Shown in pieces: positions 32,418-40,229 of a DNA stretch of 64,000 bases (position 1 is the first letter of the stretch; each line of letters opens with the position of its first letter). The notes under the pieces were generated by a model that saw only the letters and a program-made list of their open reading frames with translations, searched no databases and was not told the origin of the DNA. The stretch is from Limiplasma sp031549415. GTDB taxonomy: Bacteria; Bacillota; Clostridia; Christensenellales; Aristaeellaceae. The stretch spans positions 1-64,000 of the forward strand of contig JAVBPU010000006.1 in assembly GCA_031549415.1 (NCBI GenBank), in the 5' to 3' direction. The position numbers and the translations under genes are program-made.

Positions 32418-33602
32418 ATGGACCGCAAGGACGAAGTCATCAAGCTGCAAATGGACATCATCCACCAGATGACACAGAGCAACCTGCGCCGGATGTCCGA
32501 TGACCTGTGGGGCATTGCTGGGCTGGAGACGGCGGCGGGGATGCCTGCCACCGGGGAGATGCCCTCTTTGGAAGGAATTGGAGAAACCGGAAAAACGGAG
32601 GCTCCCGTGGGCACTGAAAAGCAGGCAGAACAGGCCCGGCCTGAAACCGCAGCGGAACAAGACCCGCCAGAGGCCATCGAGGACCTGAAAAAGGAACTCA
32701 GCGAGTATATTGGGCTTACCTCTGTGAAAAAAGAGGTGGAGAGCCTGGTGAACTTGGTGACGGTGCAAAGCCTGCGCAAGGAAAACGGTCTGCCCGTGGA
32801 AGAGCTTTCCCTGCACATGGTGTTTTCCGGGAACCCAGGCACGGGAAAAACCATGATTGCCCGGCTGATGGCCCGCATTTACCGCAGCCTTCACATCCTG
32901 TCCAAGGGGCATTTGGTGGAGGTGGACCGCAGCGGCCTGGTGGCGGGCTTTGTGGGGCAAACCGCCCTCAAGACCAGCGAAGTCATCCAAAAAGCCATGG
33001 GCGGCGTGCTGTTCATTGACGAGGCCTATGCCCTCACCACCCGGGGCGGCAACGACTATGGCCAGGAGGCGGTGGATACGCTGCTGAAAGCCATGGAGGA
33101 CCACCGGGAGGACTTGATTGTCATCGTGGCGGGGTATACGGAGCTGATGGAGGAGTTTGTACACTCCAACCCAGGCTTGGAAAGCCGTTTTAACCGCTTT
33201 TTGTTTTTCCCGGATTACACCGTGCAGGAAATGATGGATATTTTTGCCATGCGCTGCGAAAAAAGCGGCTACCGCCTGGCGGAGGAGGCCCAGAACCTGC
33301 TGAAAACCTTGTTGACCCTCTTTAGCCTGGATGCCAAGGGCTTTGGCAATGCCCGGGGCGTGCGCAACCTGTTTGAACGGGCCGTGTGCGCCCAGGCCAA
33401 CCGCTTGGCTGTGAAGCCCGAGATCACCAAGGACGATTTGATGCTGCTGACTGCGGACGATATCCGCACCGCCGGAGGCGGCGAAGAGGACGCGCTGGCA
33501 GGAGGCACAGGAGATGGGAAGAACGCGGGAGACGTGGGGAACGCGGAAGACAGAGTGAATGCCGATGGAGCCCCGGAGGCCGGAGAGGCCCAGGGGCGAT
33601 AA
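32418..33602 (+). CDS. CbxX/CfqX (SpoVK-like) AAA+ ATPase
   Basis: 394 residues. A low-complexity N-terminal region (about 30-85) precedes a CbxX-type AAA+ core: LSEYIGLTSVKKEVESLV (93-110), Walker A GNPGTGKT (138-145), the pore-loop-like VDRSGLVAGFVGQTALKT (169-186), Walker B VLFIDEAYAL (197-206), ESRFNRF and a C-terminal lid with GNARGVRNLFERAV. The family includes SpoVK, the EccA ATPases of type VII secretion and the Rubisco activase CbbX; all remodel protein complexes. It is the last gene of the operon with two envelope proteins, so its substrate may be the cytoplasmic N-terminal region of the WG-like protein. The acidic Gly/Ala-rich tail is unusual. Confidence 0.85.
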   Translation: MDRKDEVIKLQMDIIHQMTQSNLRRMSDDLWGIAGLETAAGMPATGEMPSLEGIGETGKTEAPVGTEKQAEQARPETAAEQDPPEAIEDLKKELSEYIGLTSVKKEVESLVNLVTVQSLRKENGLPVEELSLHMVFSGNPGTGKTMIARLMARIYRSLHILSKGHLVEVDRSGLVAGFVGQTALKTSEVIQKAMGGVLFIDEAYALTTRGGNDYGQEAVDTLLKAMEDHREDLIVIVAGYTELMEEFVHSNPGLESRFNRFLFFPDYTVQEMMDIFAMRCEKSGYRLAEEAQNLLKTLLTLFSLDAKGFGNARGVRNLFERAVCAQANRLAVKPEITKDDLMLLTADDIRTAGGGEEDALAGGTGDGKNAGDVGNAEDRVNADGAPEAGEAQGR

Positions 33603-33626
33603 GCCCCTAAGCGTCCCGGTCAGCCT

Positions 33627-35489
33627 CTAAGCGGCCTGCCTGCCTGCCCCCGTGCCCAAGGCGCGCATGGCGTTCAGCACGGCCAGCAGGGAAACGCCCA
33701 CATCGGCGAACACAGCCATCCACATATTGGCGATGCCCAGCGCCGCCAGAAGCAGCACCAAAATTTTAATCCCCAGGGCAAAAAGAATGTTTTGCCGGGC
33801 AATGGCCAGGGTTTTACGGGCAATGCGAATGGCCAGGGGTAACTTTTCCGGGTTGTCATCCATCAAAACCACATCGGCGGCCTCCACGGCAGCGTCGCTT
33901 CCCAGGGCGCCCATGGCAATGCCCACATCCGCGCGGGTCAGCACCGGGGCGTCGTTGATGCCGTCGCCCACAAACAGGAGCTGGCCCCCATGGGCTTTTT
34001 GCCCCAGCAGGGTTTCCACATGCTCCACTTTTTGGGCGGGCAGCAGTCCGGCAAAGACCACGTCCAGGCCCAGCTTTTCCGCCACGTCCTGGGCCACGGC
34101 CTGGTTGTCTCCGGTGAGCATCACGGTTTGGCGCACGCCTTCTTTTTTGAGGCCAGCCATGGCGGCGGCGGCCCCTGGCTTGATTTCGTCCGCGATGACG
34201 ATATGCCCCAGGTAATCGTTGCCCCGGGCCACATGCACCACCGTCCCCACATGAGGACAATCAGGAAGTGGCGCGCCCACGGTGGCCATCAGCTTTTCGT
34301 TGCCCACGGCAAGGGGCTGGCCCTCAAACAGGGCGCGGACGCCTTGCCCGGCCACCTCTTGCACGTCCGAAAGGGCCGCAGGGTCGATGGCTCCATGGTA
34401 CTGCGCCCGAATGGAACGGCTGATGGGGTGGTCGGAATAGCTTTCCACGTTGGCGGTGATGCGCAGCAGCTCCTCCGGGGTGATTTCGTCCGGATGGATC
34501 ACGGTCACATGGAACACGCCACGGGTCAAAGTGCCAGTTTTGTCAAACACAACGATTTCCGCCTTGGCCAGGGCTTCCAGATAGTTGCTGCCCTTGACCA
34601 AAATGCCGTTCTTGCTGGCCCCGCCAATGCCGCCAAAGAAGGTGAGGGGCACGGAGATCACCAGGGCGCAGGGGCAGGAAACCACCAGGAAGCTGAGGGC
34701 GCGGCCGCCCCAATCTGCCCACTGGCCGGTGAGGAGGGAGGGAACCAAAAACAGCAGCAGGGCGGCAAGGACCACCAGTGGGGTGTAGACCTTCGCAAAC
34801 CGGGTGATGAAGTTTTCCGCCCGGGCTTTTTTGTCACTGGCGTTTTCCACCAGGTCTAAAATCTTGGCCACAGTAGATTCACTATAGGGCTTTGTCACCT
34901 TCACGCGAAGCAGGCCGCTTTGGTTGATGCAGCCGCTGATCACATCGCTGCCCGCAGTCACGTCCCGGGGCAGGCTTTCCCCGGTCAGGGCGGCGGTATC
35001 CAGGGAGGAGGAACCCTCCAGCACGGTGCCATCCAGCGGCACCCGGTCCCCGGCCCGGATCAGAATGGTTTCGCCCACCGCCACCTCTTCCGGGGCCACG
35101 GTGTGGGAAGCGCCGTCCCGCTCCACCTCGGCGGTGTCTGGACGGATGTCCATCAACGAGGCAATGGATTTGCGGGATTTTTGTACCGCGTAGGACTGGA
35201 ACAGCTCACCCACCTGATAAAACAGCATCACCGCCACAGCCTCGGGAACCTCGCCGATGGCAAAGGCACCCACCGTGGCAAGGGCCATCAGGAAGTTTTC
35301 GTCAAAGACCTGGCCGTGCAGGATATTTTCGCCCGCTTCTTTGAGCACGTCCACAGCCACCAGCAGATAGGCCAGCACCAGCAGAAGGGTTTGCGTAAGG
35401 CTATGCCCAGGAAGGAAAATCAGGGCCACGGCCAGCAATCCGGCGCTGACCAGGATGCGGGATAGGTCGATTTTGTGCTTGGAAGTCAT
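33627..35489 (-). CDS. cadA: Heavy-metal-translocating P1B-type ATPase (Zn/Cd/Pb type)
   Basis: 620 residues from ATG 35489, with AAGGGG 8 nt upstream (a GTG at 35498 overlaps that site). A-domain LTGESLP, membrane metal site SCPCALV (CPC), phosphorylation site DKTGTLT, GDGINDAP in the hinge, and the terminal helices are all present. The N-terminal heavy-metal-associated domain normally found in CadA is missing and is encoded as a separate 71-residue protein directly upstream. With the ArsR/CadC-type regulator in front, export of Zn, Cd or Pb is the best guess. The adjoining regulator argues against copper. ZosA-like uptake is a less likely alternative. Confidence 0.9.
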   Translation of the reverse strand: MTSKHKIDLSRILVSAGLLAVALIFLPGHSLTQTLLLVLAYLLVAVDVLKEAGENILHGQVFDENFLMALATVGAFAIGEVPEAVAVMLFYQVGELFQSYAVQKSRKSIASLMDIRPDTAEVERDGASHTVAPEEVAVGETILIRAGDRVPLDGTVLEGSSSLDTAALTGESLPRDVTAGSDVISGCINQSGLLRVKVTKPYSESTVAKILDLVENASDKKARAENFITRFAKVYTPLVVLAALLLFLVPSLLTGQWADWGGRALSFLVVSCPCALVISVPLTFFGGIGGASKNGILVKGSNYLEALAKAEIVVFDKTGTLTRGVFHVTVIHPDEITPEELLRITANVESYSDHPISRSIRAQYHGAIDPAALSDVQEVAGQGVRALFEGQPLAVGNEKLMATVGAPLPDCPHVGTVVHVARGNDYLGHIVIADEIKPGAAAAMAGLKKEGVRQTVMLTGDNQAVAQDVAEKLGLDVVFAGLLPAQKVEHVETLLGQKAHGGQLLFVGDGINDAPVLTRADVGIAMGALGSDAAVEAADVVLMDDNPEKLPLAIRIARKTLAIARQNILFALGIKILVLLLAALGIANMWMAVFADVGVSLLAVLNAMRALGTGAGRQAA

Positions 35490-35501
35490 CGCGGCCACCC
35501 C

Positions 35502-35717
35502 TTACGCTAGCTTGCAGCCAGGTTCAATTTTGGTGAGAATGGCAGGGATCTCCGAAAGGATGGATTCCAGGCGGGTTTCCTCGGCTTCCAGGGTGATCTT
35601 CTGGGTCAGAAAATTCACGGTGGCATGGGTCACCCCCGGCAGTTTGGCAAGGGCGGATTCTATCTTGGCGGCGCAGTTGGCACAATCCAGGTTGCGGAGT
35701 CTCAGTACCTTTGTCAT
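35502..35717 (-). CDS. Stand-alone heavy-metal-associated (HMA) domain protein
   Basis: 71 residues, one ferredoxin-like HMA domain with the metal-binding LRNLDCANCAAKIE motif (Cys-x-x-Cys at about residues 12 and 15) and SALAKLPGVTHATVNFL. A strong AAAGGAGG ribosome binding site supports the start. The sequence resembles the N-terminal domain of CadA rather than a CopZ chaperone (DCANCA rather than MTCxxC). It lies 12 bp upstream of the P1B ATPase, which lacks this domain, so it probably delivers metal to or regulates that pump as a split subunit. Confidence 0.88.
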   Translation of the reverse strand: MTKVLRLRNLDCANCAAKIESALAKLPGVTHATVNFLTQKITLEAEETRLESILSEIPAILTKIEPGCKLA

Positions 35718-35751
35718 GGGGACGCCTCCTTTTTGGATGGGGTGATTGGGC

Positions 35752-36114
35752 TTATTCCGAAATATGATCCATGCCCTGGCTCAAAATGGTGGTGACATGA
35801 TCGTCCGCCAGGGCATAAAAAACGGTCTTTCCTTCCCGCCGGTACCGGACCAGCTTGCTCTTTTTCAGCACGCTGAGCTGGTGGGAAATGGCGCTTTGGG
35901 TCATGCCCAGCAGGAGGGCGATGTCGCACACGCACATCTCACTTTCCTTGAGGCAGTACAAAATGCGGATGCGGGTGGAGTCGCCAAAGATTTTGTACAG
36001 CTCCGCCAGGTCAAAGAGCTGCTCCTCCTTGGGCATTTGGTCATGCACGCGCTGCACCAAGTCGCCATGGGCGTGCATGTAGTCGCATTCTGGAAGGCAA
36101 TTGGGGCTCTTCAT
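35752..36114 (-). CDS. ArsR/SmtB (CadC-type) metal-sensing repressor
   Basis: 120 residues from ATG 36114 with AAGGAG (an ATG at 36132 lacks a ribosome binding site and lies in the operator). Winged-helix motifs are FGDSTRIRILYCLKE and MTQSAISHQLSVLKKSKLV. Metal ligands fit two classes: the alpha-3/N-terminal site (Cys6, Cys10, Cys61 and Cys63 in EMCVCD) and the alpha-5 site (Asp105-His106 with His117 and Glu120). Having both resembles CadC, which senses Cd/Pb/Zn. It represses this operon through the palindrome overlapping its promoter. Confidence 0.92.
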   Translation of the reverse strand: MKSPNCLPECDYMHAHGDLVQRVHDQMPKEEQLFDLAELYKIFGDSTRIRILYCLKESEMCVCDIALLLGMTQSAISHQLSVLKKSKLVRYRREGKTVFYALADDHVTTILSQGMDHISE

Positions 36115-36127
36115 GATTGCACACTCC

Positions 36128-36181
36128 TTCATATGAACAATGGTTCATATGAATTATATGCGAAGCCATGAAAAATGTCAA
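36128..36181 (-). promoter_or_regulatory. Consensus promoter and ArsR-type operator of the metal-export operon
   Basis: Minus strand TTGACA (complement of 36176-36181), exactly 17 bp, TATAAT (complement of 36153-36158). Directly downstream, over the start of transcription, is an 11-bp perfect inverted repeat: TTCATATGAAC (36128-36138), a 4-bp spacer, GTTCATATGAA (36143-36153). This matches the ATATGAAC-type boxes bound by CadC/SmtB repressors. Confidence 0.9.
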
Positions 36182-36191
36182 GCGAAGAAAT

Positions 36192-36220
36192 CAAAAAGAA
36201 AGTGGATTTTTCCACTTTCT
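36192..36220 (-). terminator. Rho-independent terminator after glmS
   Basis: On the minus strand AGAAAGTGGA (complement of 36211-36220) pairs with TCCACTTTCT (complement of 36197-36206), followed by TTTTTGA. Confidence 0.85.
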
Positions 36221-36238
36221 CAATATGAACTTTGCTAT

Positions 36239-38074
36239 TTACTCCACCGTGACGCTTTTGGCCAGATTTCTAGGTTTATCCACATCACAGCCCCGGGCCA
36301 CGGCCATGTAATAGGCAAACAGCTGCATTGGGATAGCGGCCAGCAGAGGGGAGAAAAGCGCGTGAGAGGACGGGATGGAAATCACGTCGTCCACCTGGCT
36401 GGCCACTTTGTCTATCATGTCCTCTTGGCAGACCACCACCACCCGCGCCCCCCGGGCCTTGACCTCCCGCAGGTTGCTGAGGGTTTTGTCCAGCAGGGCG
36501 GGCTGGGTCAGGCTGGCCACCACCAGCCGGCCTTCCTGCAGCAGCGCGATGGGGCCGTGCTTTAGCTCTCCCGCTGCATAGGCCTCGCTGAAAATGTAGC
36601 TGACTTCCTTTAGCTTGAGCGCGGCCTCCATGGACAGCGCATAGTCCAGCCCGCGGCCCACAAAGAACACATGCTTTTTTTGGCTGGCGGTGCTGACCAG
36701 GCGCTGCAGGGCTTCTTCGCACTGCAGGGCCTTTTCCGCCAGCGCGGGCAGCTTGGATAGGTCAGAAAGAAGCTGGCAGGCCTCCTCCGCAGAAAGAGCG
36801 CCCCTCAGCTCTCCCAGGGAAATGCCCAGCAGGAGCATCATTTCCGCCTGGGTCATGTAGGCCTTGGTGCTGGCCACGGCAATTTCCGGCCCCGCATAGG
36901 TATACAGGGTGTTGGTTTCGCCCACTTCCCGGGCAATGGTGGAGCCCACCACATTGCAGATGGCCAGCACTTTCGCGCCCCGGCGCTTGGCCTCCCGCAG
37001 GGCCGCCACAGTATCCGCGGTTTCGCCGCTTTGGGAAATGGCGATGAACAACTCTTCTGGGCCGATGAGGGGGTCCCGGTAGCGGTATTCGCTGGCAATG
37101 TCCGCCTCCACAGGCAGGCGGGCCAGCTTTTCAATGACGTACTTGCCCAGCATCCCGGCATGATAGGCCGTGCCGCAGGCCACAATGGTGATTTTGCGCA
37201 GGGCCTTGGCCTCTTCCGGGGTCACGGGCAGCCAGGCGTAGTCGGAAGCCTTTCCGTGGAACCGGGGAGAAAGCGTGCTTTGCAGCGCGGTGGGCTGTTC
37301 GTGGATCTCTTTGAGCATATAATGGGCATAGCCGCCCTTTTCAGCGCTGGAAAGGTCCCAATCCACGTGGAAAAAAGCGTGCTCCTTATGGTTGCCGTAG
37401 ATGTCATAGATGCTGATACCGCTTGGTTCCAGCACGGCCAGCTCCTTGTCCTCCAGGAAGATCACCTCCCGGGTATGGCTGAGCAGGGCTGGAATATCCG
37501 AGGCCAGGAAGGTTTCCCCCTCCTTCGCGCCGATAACCAGCGGGCTATCGTGGCGGGTGCAGAAGAGCTTGCCCGGTTCCTGGTCGCTGACGATGCCCAG
37601 GGCGTAGCTGCCTTCCAGCATGGGCAAGGCCCGAAGCAAGGTGGATTTCATGTCCCCATCATACAAATGATGCAAAAGATGGGCCACTACCTCCGTATCC
37701 GTTTGAGATACGAATTGCAGGCCCACCCCTTCCAGGTAATTGCGCAGAGCTTCATGGTTTTCGATGATGCCATTGTGCACCAAGGCGATGCCGCCCTTTA
37801 CGTCCGTGTGGGGATGGGCGTTGAGGTCGCTGGGTTCCCCATGGGTGGCCCACCGGGTGTGGCCGATGCCTACACATCCTTGCAGAGGGCTTTGCTGCAG
37901 CAGCTCTGCCAGGTTTTCCAGCCGCCCTTTGGCTTTGCGTACCTGGATTTTCCCCGCCGCGTCCACGATGGCCAGCCCCGCGCTGTCATACCCCCGGTAG
38001 GAGAGCCGTTCCAGCCCCTCCATCAAAATCGGGGAGGCCTCACGGGGACCGATGTATCCAACAATTCCGCACAT
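36239..38074 (-). CDS. glmS: Glutamine--fructose-6-phosphate aminotransferase (isomerizing)
   Basis: 611 residues, the family length. It makes glucosamine-6-phosphate for peptidoglycan. The N-terminal class II amidotransferase domain begins MCGIVGYIG with catalytic Cys2, then RLSYRGYDSAG and HTRWATHGEPSDLNAHPH. Two SIS domains follow (ACGTAYHAGMLGKYVIE, SQSGETADTVAALRE, FVGRGLDYALSMEAALKLKE, LKHGPIALL) with the terminal DKPRNLAKSVTVE. The leader is too short for a glmS ribozyme. It is separately promoted from a site overlapping the spoIIQ 3' end. Confidence 0.97.
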   Translation of the reverse strand: MCGIVGYIGPREASPILMEGLERLSYRGYDSAGLAIVDAAGKIQVRKAKGRLENLAELLQQSPLQGCVGIGHTRWATHGEPSDLNAHPHTDVKGGIALVHNGIIENHEALRNYLEGVGLQFVSQTDTEVVAHLLHHLYDGDMKSTLLRALPMLEGSYALGIVSDQEPGKLFCTRHDSPLVIGAKEGETFLASDIPALLSHTREVIFLEDKELAVLEPSGISIYDIYGNHKEHAFFHVDWDLSSAEKGGYAHYMLKEIHEQPTALQSTLSPRFHGKASDYAWLPVTPEEAKALRKITIVACGTAYHAGMLGKYVIEKLARLPVEADIASEYRYRDPLIGPEELFIAISQSGETADTVAALREAKRRGAKVLAICNVVGSTIAREVGETNTLYTYAGPEIAVASTKAYMTQAEMMLLLGISLGELRGALSAEEACQLLSDLSKLPALAEKALQCEEALQRLVSTASQKKHVFFVGRGLDYALSMEAALKLKEVSYIFSEAYAAGELKHGPIALLQEGRLVVASLTQPALLDKTLSNLREVKARGARVVVVCQEDMIDKVASQVDDVISIPSSHALFSPLLAAIPMQLFAYYMAVARGCDVDKPRNLAKSVTVE

Positions 38075-38107
38075 AGTCTACCTCCGAGTTGTATTATGAT
38101 GTTATAG

Positions 38108-38136
38108 ATTGTATCATGTTGTATCCTATTCTTCAA
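38108..38136 (-). promoter_or_regulatory. Promoter of glmS
   Basis: Minus strand TTGAAG (complement of 38131-38136), 17 bp, TACAAT (complement of 38108-38113). The -35 box lies in the last codons of spoIIQ. Confidence 0.7.
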
Positions 38137-38860
38137 CCCCTAAAAAGAGTGGCAGCGGGTCCACCAACGTCCCATCCTTGCGGACCTCCAAATGCAAATG
38201 GGGAGGCGCGTCCGCTTCAAAAAGCACGCCATTGCCCACATGGCCGATGGTCTGCCCGGAGGCCACCGGGTCTCCCGCTCGCACATAGGGGGCGTTGCTT
38301 AATCCTCCGTAAAGGCTTTCATATCCTTCCGCGTGCTCAATCACGACCGTCTGGCCCAGCAGTCCCCGGTTTTCCACCGCCACCACCTTGCCAGCGGCGC
38401 AGGCGGTAACCAGGCTGCCAAAATCTGCTTCAATGTCCAGCCCCGTGTGGATTTGCCAGGTCCCACTTTGGGCAAAATACTGGGGCAGGCTGCCGGAAAA
38501 AATTCGGCTGGCAAAACCATCCAGCGGCTGCACAAAGGTGAAGGGGACCAGGGTGGGCAGGGCCAGGCTGGAAGGGATTTCCGCGCCTTGGCTGGCCACC
38601 AGGTCCTTGGCTTCCTGTAGAGTTTGGGCCCCTTGGGCGCTGCCCACGCTTTGGATGGCCTGCTGCTGTGCTTGGGATAGATCCGGGTTTTCCAGGGTAT
38701 GTCGAAGCCGTGTGGTATAGAGGGCAGATAGGACGATCACCAGCACGCAGATGCCCAGCAGCACGTAAAACCCTTTTTTCTCCATGAAACGATCATAGGC
38801 CCGGTACCCCTGCCGCAGTTTGCTTCCAAAGGATGAAAAAAATGGCCTGTTCACAAGCAT
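38126..38860 (-). CDS. spoIIQ: SpoIIQ-like M23 peptidase-domain protein
   Basis: 244 residues. One membrane helix (about 30-48, FYVLLGICVLVIVLSAL) is followed by an external LytM/M23 domain (about 120-240): QIHTGLDIEADFG with His and Asp ligands, TVVIEHAEGYESLYGGL and PPHLHLEVRKDG with the HxH pair. SpoIIQ is made in the forespore and forms the channel with SpoIIIAH during engulfment. Bacillus SpoIIQ has lost the zinc ligands, whereas clostridial versions keep them, as here. It follows spoIID by 43 bp, the same pairing as in Clostridioides difficile, which supports the assignment over a generic M23 protein. Confidence 0.83.
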   Translation of the reverse strand: MLVNRPFFSSFGSKLRQGYRAYDRFMEKKGFYVLLGICVLVIVLSALYTTRLRHTLENPDLSQAQQQAIQSVGSAQGAQTLQEAKDLVASQGAEIPSSLALPTLVPFTFVQPLDGFASRIFSGSLPQYFAQSGTWQIHTGLDIEADFGSLVTACAAGKVVAVENRGLLGQTVVIEHAEGYESLYGGLSNAPYVRAGDPVASGQTIGHVGNGVLFEADAPPHLHLEVRKDGTLVDPLPLFLGVEE

Positions 38861-38903
38861 CCCTCCATAAAGTAGGGTTGCCCGGCAACAGACATCCTAT
38901 GTG

Positions 38904-40091
38904 CTAAGGTCGTAAGGCTTCCAGGGTAACGCCCTGGTAGTAATGGGCTAAAATGGCCTGGTAGCTGTTGTTTTCGGCAGCCATCACATTGGCTCCGGCC
39001 TGGCTCATGCCCACGCCGTGGCCGTATCCCCGCTGATGAAAGGTGATGCCTGTTTCATCCATGGAAATGGAAAACCAGGTGCTGCGAAGCCCCAGCGCTT
39101 GGCGGACAGCGGTGGCGGGCTTTTGGCCATCCCCAATGATAAGGCTGTCCACCCGGCCGGAAGGGGTATAGGAAGCAATGGCAAAGGTGTGCTGCAATTT
39201 TTCCGCTGTGAGCTTTTCTTCTGGAAAGGCAGTATCCAACAGCCGGGCCGCCTCCGAAAAGGAAAAAATCGCGTCCTCGCTAAATCCGCGCAGGTTTTCC
39301 TCCCCCTTGCTTTCCACGCTGACCAAGTAAGGCAGGTTTTGGGTGAAAACGGTCTGTGCGTCCTCGGTTTGGCCACCGCTGATGGCATGGTACAGCACGG
39401 TGATGGGTTGCCCCTCATAGGTGAGGATTTGCCCGGCTGTGGCCAGCACCGCTTCCGCAACCCGCTGGCGGTACACGGGATACTCGTCCCCCCATTTTTC
39501 TTGGCACTGGGCCACGGAGGCAAAGCCCTGGCAATGTGTGCTGTCGGTGCAAATATCGGCCCCCTCATGCAGGCTGCAGCCGCAGCCAAGCCCCGTGCCG
39601 CTTTGGGCCACCGCCCGGGTGCGGGCGGCCACAGCCTGGGCCTTGAGCGCCTCCAAATGGTAGCTGGCGGGCATTTCCGCCGCTACCACGGAACAAACAT
39701 AGGCTTCCAGGGGCATCTGTTCGATTTTGTCTGCCTCTGTATTGAACATGGCCAGGGTGATGCTTTCGCTGGGCAGGGTCGAAAGCTGCGCGCCAGAGCC
39801 GTCCTTGCCGCCAAACTGAGGCAATGCCAGATTTTTCAGCAGCATCGCGTCCGAGCCTACCTCTTCTTCCAGCAGGGAGGGGGTCGCGGTTCGCTGGGTA
39901 GCAACCGACGAAAAAGGCCAAAGCTCTAGCATACGGGCCACGCGGGAAGGCAGCAAGACCCGTGCCTGCCACAGGGGCGTGGACAGGTTCTTCCAGTGGT
40001 CGGGGGTGACGGGCGCGCCCAGCATGCGCCATAGCAGAACGGCCAGCAGGATGGCAAGGCATAGGAAATGGGGCAAGCATCCACGTTTCAT
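38904..40091 (-). CDS. spoIID: Stage II sporulation protein D
   Basis: 395 residues from ATG 40091, 7 nt after GGAGG (an ATG at 40097 is too close). It has an N-terminal anchor helix (about 8-26), a SpoIID core with EAYVCSVVAAEMPASYHLEALKAQAVAART carrying the catalytic Glu, the zinc/cysteine cluster CGCSLHEGADICTDSTHCQGF, and GHGVGMSQAGANVMA plus ILAHYYQGV at the C-terminus. It is a lytic transglycosylase that thins septal peptidoglycan for engulfment. It is followed by spoIIQ, and a mother-cell-type promoter lies just upstream. Confidence 0.93.
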   Translation of the reverse strand: MKRGCLPHFLCLAILLAVLLWRMLGAPVTPDHWKNLSTPLWQARVLLPSRVARMLELWPFSSVATQRTATPSLLEEEVGSDAMLLKNLALPQFGGKDGSGAQLSTLPSESITLAMFNTEADKIEQMPLEAYVCSVVAAEMPASYHLEALKAQAVAARTRAVAQSGTGLGCGCSLHEGADICTDSTHCQGFASVAQCQEKWGDEYPVYRQRVAEAVLATAGQILTYEGQPITVLYHAISGGQTEDAQTVFTQNLPYLVSVESKGEENLRGFSEDAIFSFSEAARLLDTAFPEEKLTAEKLQHTFAIASYTPSGRVDSLIIGDGQKPATAVRQALGLRSTWFSISMDETGITFHQRGYGHGVGMSQAGANVMAAENNSYQAILAHYYQGVTLEALRP

Positions 40092-40108
40092 GTACATCCC
40101 TCCCCGTG

Positions 40109-40137
40109 AGGGTATGCAAGGAAGGGACGCAACATGA
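40109..40137 (-). promoter_or_regulatory. Candidate sigma-E promoter of spoIID
   Basis: Minus strand TCATGTT (complement of 40131-40137), 14 bp, CATACCCT (complement of 40109-40116). This agrees with the mother-cell sigma-E pattern (TCATATT, 14 bp, CATACAAT) in 12 of 15 positions, 18 bp before the start codon. Confidence 0.6.
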
Positions 40138-40155
40138 AAGGGTCCGGCAAAGGGA

Positions 40156-40195
40156 AAACCCCAAGCCAGCCGCGTGGGCGGTAGGCTTGGGGTTT
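40156..40195 (-). terminator. Terminator between the secreted-protein gene and spoIID
   Basis: A perfect 12-bp stem, AAACCCCAAGCC (40156-40167) and GGCTTGGGGTTT (40184-40195), lies downstream of the gene ending at 40230 and has TTTTCCCTTTG on the minus-strand 3' side. Confidence 0.8.
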
Positions 40196-40229
40196 GTAAG
40201 TGCGTTACGGCTCTTGCTTTGGTGAGAGC

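Noticed and set aside
36115..36132. N-terminal extension of the ArsR-type repressor
   Set aside because: The extra ATG falls at the operator edge with no ribosome binding site; ATG 36114 has AAGGAG at suitable distance.
38075..38113. glmS ribozyme in the glmS leader
   Set aside because: The mapped promoter leaves a leader of under 35 nt, far too short for the roughly 150-nt ribozyme.
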